From: DSBG01 sp049975365
GTDB taxonomy: Bacteria > Desulfobacterota > Desulfomonilia > UBA1062
Assembly (NCBI GenBank): GCA_049975365.1
Contig: JBNGDS010000007.1
Coordinates: 1 to 64,000, forward strand
Direction: 5' to 3'
DNA: 64,000 nt
The position numbers and the translations under genes are program-made. Positions 42,055 through 49,100 of this stretch are shown one piece after another (the first letter of the stretch is position 1; each line of letters starts with the position of its first letter). A model generated the notes under the pieces. That model saw nothing but the letters and a program-made list of their open reading frames with translations, ran no database searches and was not told the origin of the DNA.

Positions 42055-43239
42055 TTATTGTTCCAGTGCCACAACGCCTGGAAGTTCTCTGCCTCCGAGC
42101 ATCTCGAGGAATGCGCCACCTGCTGTGGAGACGAAATCGATCCTATCCTCAACCTTGCTCTTGTGGAGTGCAGCATCTGTATCACCACCGCCGACAATGG
42201 TCAATGCATTTGATGCTGCAATATCGTTGGTGATGGAAAGCGTTCCCTGGGCAAACTCGTCGATCTCGAACATACCCATTGGCCCATTCCACACGATGGT
42301 TTTGCAGTCACTGAGTGCTTCTGAGAAGAGAGTAGCAGATGCCGGCCCGATGTCCAGACCTATGAGATCAGGGGTGATCTCCTGGATCGTTCGAACGACG
42401 GTGTGCACCCCCTCTTTTGCCTCAGAGGCACAGATGCAGTCGACAGGTAGGTAGAGTTTGATGCCTGTTTGCCTCGCCTTTTCCATGATGGTGCGGGCTT
42501 TGTCCAGAAGGTCATCTTCCACGAGTGATTTGCCGATGCCCTCTCCGAGGGATTTGACGAATGTAAATGCCATGCCACCGCCGATGATGAGCTTGTCCAC
42601 TTTGTCGATAAGATTCTCCAGTATCTCGAGCTTGCCTGATACCTTTGCCCCGCCGACCACAGCAACAAAGGGTCTCTGGGGATTCTTGAGGGCCTTGTTG
42701 ATATGGTCAACCTCTCTGAGAAGGAGAAAGCCGGCTGCCTTTTCTGAGATGTGATTACACACGCCGACATTTGATGCATGTGCTCGGTGGGCGGTGGCAA
42801 AGGCATCGTTGACGAAGCAGTCACCAAGGGATGCAAGCTCCTGTGCGAATCCTGGGTCGTTTTTCTCTTCTTCGATATGAAAGCGCAGGTTTTCCAGGAG
42901 GAGAACATCTCCTGAATTGAGCTTGTCAACCATGGCCTTCACTTTATCCCCGATGCAATCGGGAGCCATATCCACTTTGGTTCCCAGGAGTTCGGAAAGC
43001 CTTCGCGCCACGGGAAGCAGACTCTTCTTTTTATCCACCTTCCCCTTGGGTCTGCCCAGGTGTGACATAAGCACGACTTTGGCGCCAGCATCCACAGCAT
43101 ACTGGATCGTTGGGAGCGCAGCCCGTATGCGTGCGTCGTCCCGAATGCCCAAATTCTCGTCGAGGGGTACATTGAAATCCACTCTGATCAGCACCCTTTT
43201 TGATTTCAAGTCCAAGTCTTTGATGGACTGAATACCCAT
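42055..43239 (-). CDS. pgk: Phosphoglycerate kinase
   Basis: A 394-residue glycolytic kinase making ATP from 1,3-bisphosphoglycerate. RVLIRVDFNVPLDENLGIRDDARIRAALPTI is the N-domain substrate site. LRFHIEEEKNDPGFA, VGGAKVSGK and VWNGPMGMFE are present, and GGGDTDAAL is the C-domain nucleotide loop. The ATG at 43239 has AAGGAGGAGACACA upstream, so the earlier in-frame start at 43257 is rejected. It heads the pgk-tpiA-secG operon behind a promoter at 43306-43334. Confidence 0.96.
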   Translation of the reverse strand: MGIQSIKDLDLKSKRVLIRVDFNVPLDENLGIRDDARIRAALPTIQYAVDAGAKVVLMSHLGRPKGKVDKKKSLLPVARRLSELLGTKVDMAPDCIGDKVKAMVDKLNSGDVLLLENLRFHIEEEKNDPGFAQELASLGDCFVNDAFATAHRAHASNVGVCNHISEKAAGFLLLREVDHINKALKNPQRPFVAVVGGAKVSGKLEILENLIDKVDKLIIGGGMAFTFVKSLGEGIGKSLVEDDLLDKARTIMEKARQTGIKLYLPVDCICASEAKEGVHTVVRTIQEITPDLIGLDIGPASATLFSEALSDCKTIVWNGPMGMFEIDEFAQGTLSITNDIAASNALTIVGGGDTDAALHKSKVEDRIDFVSTAGGAFLEMLGGRELPGVVALEQ

Positions 43240-43305
43240 TGTGTCTCCTCCTTGCACGGTATGTAGTTCGGGTCATGGTTATGGTAGAACTGTAACGAGA
43301 GGATA

Positions 43306-43334
43306 TATCTATGAAAAATAAAGGCTCATGTCAA
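43306..43334 (-). promoter_or_regulatory. Promoter of pgk-tpiA-secG
   Basis: On the minus strand TTGACA (43334-43329), a 17-nt spacer and TAGATA (43311-43306) lie 67 nt before the pgk start. The -35 is perfect and the -10 moderate. Confidence 0.5.
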
Positions 43335-43434
43335 TATTGGACCCTTTACAAAGTTGCGCGCATCCCGTTAAATATCATACTAGTCGTACACTGTCTATTA
43401 TCAAGAGGCAGGGGCTGTCAATTGGGTTTGCGGG

Positions 43435-44118
43435 ATGAATGAGGACGAACAGAGGCTCTCACCACTGGTGAATACACTCGGAGATCAGTTTCGCACCCTC
43501 GTCCGTAATCTCAGAGAAGGAAACCGGAAAAAGGCAGTCATCCTGGCCGATGAGGCCAGAGAGCAGATCTCTGCCAAAGGGATAGCCATTGTCTCACAGG
43601 ATCTCATCGAACGCATGGCCCAGTCCCAGGCGTTCAGGAATTCCCTGATTAATTCACCATCCATAGTACCCGGTATCGGGACCATTCTTTCTTTTGCGAT
43701 GCTCAGCATCGAAAATTTCTTCATCCTCGATCAATCCGTAACGCTCATTCTCGCCCTCGCCCACCTCAGAGGTCTCAGGTTTCAGAAGGGAGACACATCG
43801 GAGGAGGAGTTTATCATCCGCATCCTCGGGGAGGCATTCGGTATTGTGGAAGATCAGGATCAGAGCAGTTCAGGAACGATCATCAGGAGTTATGTAACAG
43901 AAACCCTTCCCCGGCGGTACGTCAACAAAAGCATTGACAGGGGCATGAGGAAACTGATGACACGGATCCTTCCCTACAGAAGAAAATCCCGCCTGCTGCC
44001 AGGCGGTGTGGGGCTTGTCATGTCTGCTGCGAATGCGTATGAAACGTTAGTTCGGGTCGGGCAGTCGACCTTGAAGCATATCAAAAGGATACAGCAAGGC
44101 GAAGAACCTCCTTCGTAG
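43435..44118 (+). CDS. Hypothetical protein with hydrophobic central segment
   Basis: A 227-residue protein, not recognised with confidence. The N-terminal third is helical and charged. A hydrophobic region (IVPGIGTILSFAMLSIENFFI and TLILALAHLRG, about 79-120) could insert in the membrane. The C-terminus is basic with LLPGGVGLVMSAANAYETLVRVG, faintly like EcsC-family proteins. The Shine-Dalgarno is weak. It is divergent from pgk and convergent with the ACT gene. Confidence 0.6.
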   Translation: MNEDEQRLSPLVNTLGDQFRTLVRNLREGNRKKAVILADEAREQISAKGIAIVSQDLIERMAQSQAFRNSLINSPSIVPGIGTILSFAMLSIENFFILDQSVTLILALAHLRGLRFQKGDTSEEEFIIRILGEAFGIVEDQDQSSSGTIIRSYVTETLPRRYVNKSIDRGMRKLMTRILPYRRKSRLLPGGVGLVMSAANAYETLVRVGQSTLKHIKRIQQGEEPPS

Positions 44119-44135
44119 CGCTCTCGAGAGGAGAT

Positions 44136-44564
44136 CTAGAGCCGATAGACTTCTTTATCCCAGAGCTTTACCCAGTTTCTTTTGAGGACGTCGGTGGCAA
44201 CCGTGATGTTGTCGACTTCCATTATGATGATAGGATTTGATGCCCGTCCTATGTAGGGATACATGGTTATGGCATTGATCTTTGCGTCACGAAGTGGCTT
44301 GAGTACAGCATTCATGCCGCCGGGGTGATCAGGCATCTCCACGGCAAGGACATCTGTCTCGATGAATTCTATTTCTTCTGCCTTGAGGGCGTTTTTCGCT
44401 TTTTTCGGATCATCAACTACGATGCAGATGGATGATATCTCTGTAGATTCCGGGCCCACTGAGATCGCCCGGATGTTCACCCCATGTTTTCCCAGGACAT
44501 CGCTGAGGTACGAGAGTTTACCGGAAACGTTCGCGGTCTCGAGACGCAATTGCTTGACAGGCAT
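44136..44564 (-). CDS. ACT domain-containing protein (tandem ACT)
   Basis: A 142-residue protein made of two ACT domains (about 4-70 and 72-140), the first starting VKQLRLETANVSGKLSYLSDVLGKHGVNIRAISV. Free-standing tandem ACT proteins bind amino acids as allosteric sensors. It lies 3 nt after the gamma subunit of the 2-oxoacid oxidoreductase on the same strand, so it probably regulates or senses the amino acid whose 2-oxoacid is oxidised. Confidence 0.85.
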   Translation of the reverse strand: MPVKQLRLETANVSGKLSYLSDVLGKHGVNIRAISVGPESTEISSICIVVDDPKKAKNALKAEEIEFIETDVLAVEMPDHPGGMNAVLKPLRDAKINAITMYPYIGRASNPIIIMEVDNITVATDVLKRNWVKLWDKEVYRL

Positions 44565-44567
44565 GTC

Positions 44568-45113
44568 CTATGTCTCCTTTGCGAAAAAATCATATCCAAC
44601 CTGCAGGGCTTCGATGTTCTTGTCCTTGAATTTTGCCTTGGACTTCCCCAGGATTGTCTCCATGTTGTCCACGATGGTGGATAGTTTGACCTGATGGGTC
44701 TTGCTCACGAAAGCACCGAGCATGACCATGTTGGCGTACTGCTCGCCCACAGTGTTTTTTGCAAGATCATTGACCGGTATCTCCACCAGTTCGACATCAC
44801 CGCGGACCGGCCTATCCTTCACGATGCTCGTGTTGATGAAAACCTCTCCCCCCGAGGCGCTCAGATTCTGAAGCCTGAGAAGGGACTCATTGTCCATGAC
44901 GACAAGATAGTCGGGAGATGATGCAACGGGGGAGGCGATTTCCTCGTCCGATATGGCAATCGTGCAGGACGTTACCCCGCCGCGCATTTCAGCACCATAG
45001 GAGGGGAGATAGGTCACGTTGTGGCCTTCCAGCATGGCGGCCCACGCGAGGCAGAGACCCGAGAAGAGGATTCCCTGTCCGCCTATTCCGCTCATGATCG
45101 TCTTCTGTAGCAT
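44568..45113 (-). CDS. 2-oxoacid:ferredoxin oxidoreductase gamma subunit
   Basis: A 181-residue subunit of a ferredoxin-linked 2-oxoacid dehydrogenase. KTIMSGIGGQGILFSGLCLAWAA is the family start, followed by SYGAEMRGGVTSCTIAISDEEI. The start at 45113 is chosen from the family N-terminus and AAAGGA upstream; an earlier frame start would overlap the beta subunit by 120 nt. It sits 2 nt after the beta subunit gene and 3 nt before the ACT gene. Confidence 0.9.
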   Translation of the reverse strand: MLQKTIMSGIGGQGILFSGLCLAWAAMLEGHNVTYLPSYGAEMRGGVTSCTIAISDEEIASPVASSPDYLVVMDNESLLRLQNLSASGGEVFINTSIVKDRPVRGDVELVEIPVNDLAKNTVGEQYANMVMLGAFVSKTHQVKLSTIVDNMETILGKSKAKFKDKNIEALQVGYDFFAKET

Positions 45114-45115
45114 GT

Positions 45116-45868
45116 CTATGTTCCTTTTTTTCGTGTCGCGTCTTTCATCACGCCAATGGGGTATTCCACCTCCATCTTCTCTTCCAGGTACGTGAACGCT
45201 TCTACCGGGGTTATCTTCCAGTTCGTCGGACACGGAGAGAGGACCTCCACCAGGGAATACCCGAGACCGGCAATCTGGACCTCCAAGGCCTTTTTTATGG
45301 CTTTTTTTGTGGTCATGACTTTTGCCGGTGTCGCCAGAGATGTGCGTGCCACATACGCCGCACCGGGGAGTGTTGAGATGAGCTCGGTGATCTTCAGGGG
45401 ATAGCCCTCCACGTCTGGTCTCCTCCCAAGGGGGGATGTGGTGGTCTTCTGTCCCAGGATTGTGGTAGGTGCCATCTGTCCTCCTGTCATCCCGTAGACG
45501 GCATTGTTGACGAATATGCTGGTGATGAGCTCACCGCGATTGGCGGCGTGCAGCGTTTCAGCGGTCCCGATCGCTGCCATGTCACCGTCTCCCTGATAGG
45601 TGAAGATGATCCGATCCGGACGTGCGCGCTTGAATCCCGTTGCTACGGCACACCCTCTCCCGTGTGCAGCTTCACACATGTCGATGTCGAAGTAATTGTA
45701 TGCAAGGACGGCACAGCCGGCAGGGGGAATTCCTATGATCCTGCCTCGCAGGTCCATCTCGTCGATGATCTCGGCGAGCAGGCGATGGATGATTGAATGT
45801 CCGCACCCCGGACAGTAGTGGTAGGGAACGGGCTTCAAGCATGAAGGCCTGGAAAATACCTTTTTCAT
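45116..45868 (-). CDS. 2-oxoacid:ferredoxin oxidoreductase beta subunit (TPP-binding)
   Basis: A 250-residue thiamine pyrophosphate subunit. YCPGCGHSIIHRLLAEIIDE, a metal/TPP motif GDGDMAAIGTAETLHAANRGELITSIFVNN and YGMTGGQMAPTT are all typical. With the alpha, gamma and ferredoxin subunits, it oxidatively decarboxylates 2-oxoacids to acyl-CoA and reduces ferredoxin. The second gene after ferredoxin and alpha, with a 3-nt gap from the alpha subunit. The exact substrate (branched-chain, aromatic or 2-oxoglutarate) is not decided by the sequence. Confidence 0.92.
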   Translation of the reverse strand: MKKVFSRPSCLKPVPYHYCPGCGHSIIHRLLAEIIDEMDLRGRIIGIPPAGCAVLAYNYFDIDMCEAAHGRGCAVATGFKRARPDRIIFTYQGDGDMAAIGTAETLHAANRGELITSIFVNNAVYGMTGGQMAPTTILGQKTTTSPLGRRPDVEGYPLKITELISTLPGAAYVARTSLATPAKVMTTKKAIKKALEVQIAGLGYSLVEVLSPCPTNWKITPVEAFTYLEEKMEVEYPIGVMKDATRKKGT

Positions 45869-45871
45869 CCC

Positions 45872-46942
45872 TTACAGTTCCTTCTGCATCCAGTAGCGTT
45901 CGATGATCCGGGCGATCTCCTGGGGTAAGGGAACAATACCCCCTGGTCTACCGTAGAATTCGCAGTCTACCTTGCCGCCCACGGCAAGCTTGACGTCGTC
46001 GATCATCTGCCCCGTGCTCATCTCGAATACGAGGAATAGTTTCGTCTTCTTCATGAGATTTCCGATGGCTTCATCCGGAAACGGCCACAGGGTTATAGGT
46101 CTGAAGAGTCCAACTTTGAGTCCATCGCTTCGCACCCGTTTCACCGCACCCTTTGCGATCCTGGCAGCGGTTCCGTAGGCGATGATGGTGAGCTTTGCAT
46201 CGTCTGTCATGAATTCTTCATAGCGAGGAAGACTTTTTCTCATGAGATCGTACTTGCGTTTCAGCTTCCAGTTATGCTCCTCCATATCTCTGGTATCGAG
46301 GATCAGGGATTTGATGATCCGTGAGGGCCTGTCCTGGGCTCCATCGAGGATGTAATCCTTGGGAGGGAGTTCGATTTCTTCACGCTCGTGCACGTAGATC
46401 GGCTCTACCATCTGTCCCATCATGCCGTCACCGAGGATCATGACCGGAGTCCGGTAAATGTCGGCGACGTCGAATGACTCCATGGTGAAGTCGTACAGCT
46501 CCTGGATTGTGGCAGGCGCATACACGGGCATGCGGTAGTCTCCATGTCCGCCCCCGCGCGTGGCCTGGTAGTAATCGCCCTGGCTGGGGGCTATGTTGCC
46601 CAGACCAGGACCGCCCCTGTTGATATTGATGATGACGGCGGGAAGTTCCATGGCGGCGAGGAATGAAAGGCCTTCCTGCTTCAGGCTGATCCCTGGGGAT
46701 GAGGAACTCGTCATGGCCCTGATCCCTGTCGCTGCAGCCCCGAGAACCATATTGATGGATGCGATTTCGCTCTCTCCCTGCAGGAACACCCTCCCGACCT
46801 CTGACATCCGGCGGGCCATGTATTCCGGGATTTCGTTCTGAGGTGTTATGGGATACCCGAAGTAGCAGGAACACCCGGCGCGAACTGCTGCCTCTCCGAT
46901 CGCATCGGACCCCTTCATCAGGATTTTCTCACCATTATTCAC
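45872..46942 (-). CDS. vorB: 2-oxoacid:ferredoxin oxidoreductase alpha subunit, VorB-like
   Basis: A 356-residue alpha subunit. The N-terminus LMKGSDAIGEAAVRAGCSCYFGYPITPQNEIPEYM closely follows the VorB (branched-chain 2-oxoacid oxidoreductase) pattern. SSPGISLKQEGLSFLAAMELP and RGGPGLGNIAPSQGDYYQATRGGGHGDYR are also hallmarks. The GTG at 46942 has GAGGTGTATC before it and overlaps the ferredoxin gene's end by 8 nt, showing coupling. Branched-chain substrates would fit IlvE in the window, but VorB-like proteins are often annotated loosely. Confidence 0.9.
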   Translation of the reverse strand: MNNGEKILMKGSDAIGEAAVRAGCSCYFGYPITPQNEIPEYMARRMSEVGRVFLQGESEIASINMVLGAAATGIRAMTSSSSPGISLKQEGLSFLAAMELPAVIININRGGPGLGNIAPSQGDYYQATRGGGHGDYRMPVYAPATIQELYDFTMESFDVADIYRTPVMILGDGMMGQMVEPIYVHEREEIELPPKDYILDGAQDRPSRIIKSLILDTRDMEEHNWKLKRKYDLMRKSLPRYEEFMTDDAKLTIIAYGTAARIAKGAVKRVRSDGLKVGLFRPITLWPFPDEAIGNLMKKTKLFLVFEMSTGQMIDDVKLAVGGKVDCEFYGRPGGIVPLPQEIARIIERYWMQKEL

Positions 46943-47147
46943 GATACACCTCGATCGCAATTTCTGGGCACATTACTGCACACAGGGTACAGGCCCTGCA
47001 GGTTTCCTTGATGTATTCCGCAGGATGAAACCCCCTATGATTCAACCCTTCGGAAATGCGGATTGCCTCATCAGGACAGACAGTTATGCACAGTTCACAA
47101 CTCTTGCACAGATTCTGATCAATGGTGATCTTTCCCTTTGCTGCCAT
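46935..47147 (-). CDS. 2x[4Fe-4S] ferredoxin-type delta subunit
   Basis: A 70-residue ferredoxin with two cluster motifs, CKSCELCITVCP and CRACTLCAVMCP. It is the first gene of the 2-oxoacid oxidoreductase operon and would pass electrons from the TPP centre to free ferredoxin. Its stop overlaps the alpha subunit start by 8 nt. The upstream region (47148 on) has no clear promoter match. Confidence 0.93.
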   Translation of the reverse strand: MAAKGKITIDQNLCKSCELCITVCPDEAIRISEGLNHRGFHPAEYIKETCRACTLCAVMCPEIAIEVYRE

Positions 47148-47429
47148 ACCGAATGCTTTCTTTCCTATAAAGTGGACCGTTATGTAACATCAAAAATCAA
47201 TTCTGTACAGTGTGATTTTCCTTGTGATCACCAGGCACTCGTGTGAATCTCGGTTTTTGAACACCCACATCTGAGTGTGTGTGCGACGAATGATCCCACG
47301 AGTACATACTTGATCGGCGAAGAAATACAGAAGAGAAGCAGGAGTAGCGTGCCCTATCCGTGGGTATGGGTCCTTTGGATAGTCTAAAGCAGGAACTCTT
47401 TGAGAATAAACCCTATTCCATGGATGGAC

Positions 47430-47459
47430 CCCTTGAAATACAGAAGAACGGCCCTATAT
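47430..47459 (+). promoter_or_regulatory. RpoH (sigma-32)-type heat-shock promoter of the hsp20 cluster
   Basis: CCCTTGAA (47430-47437), a 14-nt spacer and CCCTATAT (47452-47459) match the heat-shock consensus (CCCTTGAA, N13-15, CCCCATNT) closely. It is 27 nt before the first hsp20 start codon. The remainder of 47148-47429 shows no gene. Confidence 0.75.
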
Positions 47460-47485
47460 AAACTGAAAAAAACGGAGGTGAGAGT

Positions 47486-47926
47486 ATGATTCGGATCGGA
47501 AGACCTGGTTGGACATGGGACCCATTCAGGGAAATGGATCGGTTCCAGCAGGATATTAGCAGCCTGTTTTCCGGGGTGAATCGTTTTCCTGCGAGAACAT
47601 ACCCTGCATTGAATGTATACACCGGGGACGAAGACGTGGTCATCACGTCGGAGATTCCTGGGATCGATCCCGCGGATATCGACCTGTCGGTGACCGGCGA
47701 TATGCTCACGATCAAAGGAACGCGGAAGAATCCGCAGTTGAAGAATGATGAAAGGTGGCACCGAAGAGAACGTGGATACGGCAATTTTTACAGAACCTTG
47801 AAGCTGCCGTACAATGTTGACGGGAACAAGGTGAGCGCAGATTACACGAGAGGAGTCCTCAAGATCGTGCTGCCGAGAGCGGAAGCTGACAAGCCACGGA
47901 AGATAACCGTGAAAGCCGAAAAATAA
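47486..47926 (+). CDS. Hsp20/alpha-crystallin small heat-shock protein 1
   Basis: A 146-residue ATP-independent holdase that traps unfolding proteins. The alpha-crystallin domain is about residues 42-140, with the terminal A-x-x-x-GVLxI pattern as YTRGVLKIVLP. A GGAGGTGAGAGT Shine-Dalgarno precedes the ATG. It is first of three hsp20 genes behind an RpoH-type promoter; clpB follows further downstream. Confidence 0.93.
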   Translation: MIRIGRPGWTWDPFREMDRFQQDISSLFSGVNRFPARTYPALNVYTGDEDVVITSEIPGIDPADIDLSVTGDMLTIKGTRKNPQLKNDERWHRRERGYGNFYRTLKLPYNVDGNKVSADYTRGVLKIVLPRAEADKPRKITVKAEK

Positions 47927-47943
47927 CAAGGAGGTGAATGTCT

Positions 47944-48357
47944 ATGGCTGAGAAAGGAAAAACCTTGAAGGCTGCTGAAAAGGCAGAAGTTCAGGAGAGC
48001 GCTGTTGCGGAGCGGACAAAGGATCGTCGGACCTTTATCCCGAATGTGGACATCACCGAGACCGCCCATGCCCTCATGATCCACGCAGACATGCCGGGCG
48101 CTGACGAGAGAAACCTCAACATCACACTGGAAAATGATGTGCTGACTATCGAGGCCCAGGTCGAGGACATTCGGGTGAAAGACCATACCCTCTCCTATGC
48201 AGAGTACGAAGTTGGCGACTACTACAGGGCGTTCACTATCAACGAGGCTGTTGATCGGGAAAAGATCGAGGCCACACTGAAAAACGGCGTTCTGAGTGTC
48301 GTATTGCCAAAGGCAGAAGAGGCTAAAACGAAGAGTATTCCCATCAAGTCGCGATAA
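47944..48357 (+). CDS. Hsp20/alpha-crystallin small heat-shock protein 2
   Basis: A 137-residue member with an alpha-crystallin domain (about 30-130) including FIPNVDITETAHALMIHADMPGADE and LKNGVLSVVLPKAEE. The ATG at 47944 is preferred because AAGGAGG (47929-47935) is then 8 nt away; the ATG at 47938 is too close. It lies 17 nt after the first gene. It differs in sequence from the flanking two, so it is not a recent duplicate. Confidence 0.92.
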   Translation: MAEKGKTLKAAEKAEVQESAVAERTKDRRTFIPNVDITETAHALMIHADMPGADERNLNITLENDVLTIEAQVEDIRVKDHTLSYAEYEVGDYYRAFTINEAVDREKIEATLKNGVLSVVLPKAEEAKTKSIPIKSR

Positions 48358-48369
48358 GGAGGTGAGACT

Positions 48370-48879
48370 ATGGCTATGAAATATATGACTCCATGGAAGT
48401 GGGGAAGGAGAAGCGTCCCTGCAGGCAGGGAGTACGAGGGACATCCCCTCGACGTTTTCCGAAGAGAGATGGACAGACTCTTCGATGATTTCTTTAGAGG
48501 ATTCGGATTGAGGGCGTTCGGTGAAGAGGCCGAACCGTTTGCAAAGTTCAATCCTCAGGTCAATATGACCGAAGATGAGAAATCCATCTATGTCACGGCA
48601 GAGCTCCCGGGAATGGATGAAAAGGATATCGAGATCAATCTGACCAAGGATTCGATCACCATCAAGGGAGAGAAGAAAGAGGAAAGCGAGGAGAAGGACA
48701 AGGATGCATATTACGTCGAGCGTTCTTTCGGCTCATTCATGAGGGTGCTCCCCTTGCCGCAGGACGTGGATAGCGATAAGGCAGACGCGTCCTTCAAGAA
48801 GGGGGTGTTGAGTATCACCCTGCCGAAGATCGAGAAAGAAGCGAAGGCACATAAGAAAATCAAGATCAAGAGTGAATGA
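48370..48879 (+). CDS. Hsp20/alpha-crystallin small heat-shock protein 3
   Basis: A 169-residue member. The N-terminal arm carries DVFRREMDRLFDDFFRGFG. The alpha-crystallin domain has VNMTEDEKSIYVTAELPGMDEKDIEINL and FKKGVLSITLPK. The C-terminus is Lys-rich. AAGGAGGTGAGACT precedes the ATG. It is 12 nt after the second gene and is followed by a strong terminator (48906-48935), so the three form one transcript separate from clpB. Confidence 0.93.
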   Translation: MAMKYMTPWKWGRRSVPAGREYEGHPLDVFRREMDRLFDDFFRGFGLRAFGEEAEPFAKFNPQVNMTEDEKSIYVTAELPGMDEKDIEINLTKDSITIKGEKKEESEEKDKDAYYVERSFGSFMRVLPLPQDVDSDKADASFKKGVLSITLPKIEKEAKAHKKIKIKSE

Positions 48880-48905
48880 CCACTCTGTCCGCGATCGACG
48901 TACAG

Positions 48906-48935
48906 AGAGGAGGGTGTGTTCCCCTCCTCTTTTTG
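48906..48935 (+). terminator. Rho-independent terminator of the hsp20 operon
   Basis: AGAGGAGGG (48906-48914) pairs perfectly with CCCTCCTCT (48922-48930) across a 7-nt loop, followed by TTTTTG and more T-rich sequence. Confidence 0.9.
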
Positions 48936-49026
48936 TTTGTTCCTTCAGCGTTTCATCTCCCAGATGCAGGGTCTGGACTGTATTCTGTATACCTGGATCG
49001 AAATATACCTTGAATCTTTCAACAAC

Positions 49027-49055
49027 TTGATTTTACAGGCTGGACAACCTAATAG
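49027..49055 (+). promoter_or_regulatory. Possible sigma-70 promoter of clpB
   Basis: TTGATT (49027-49032), 17 nt and TAATAG (49050-49055) lie 45 nt before clpB. The match is modest, and no RpoH-type element with proper spacing was found. Confidence 0.3.
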
Positions 49056-49100
49056 AAAAAGAAAAGAGTACAGGAAAAATCCATACAGGAGAGTACAGAG

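Noticed and set aside
49009..49055. RpoH-type promoter before clpB (CCTTGAA is present)
   Set aside because: No CCCCAT-like -10 occurs 13-15 nt downstream; only a modest sigma-70 match remains.
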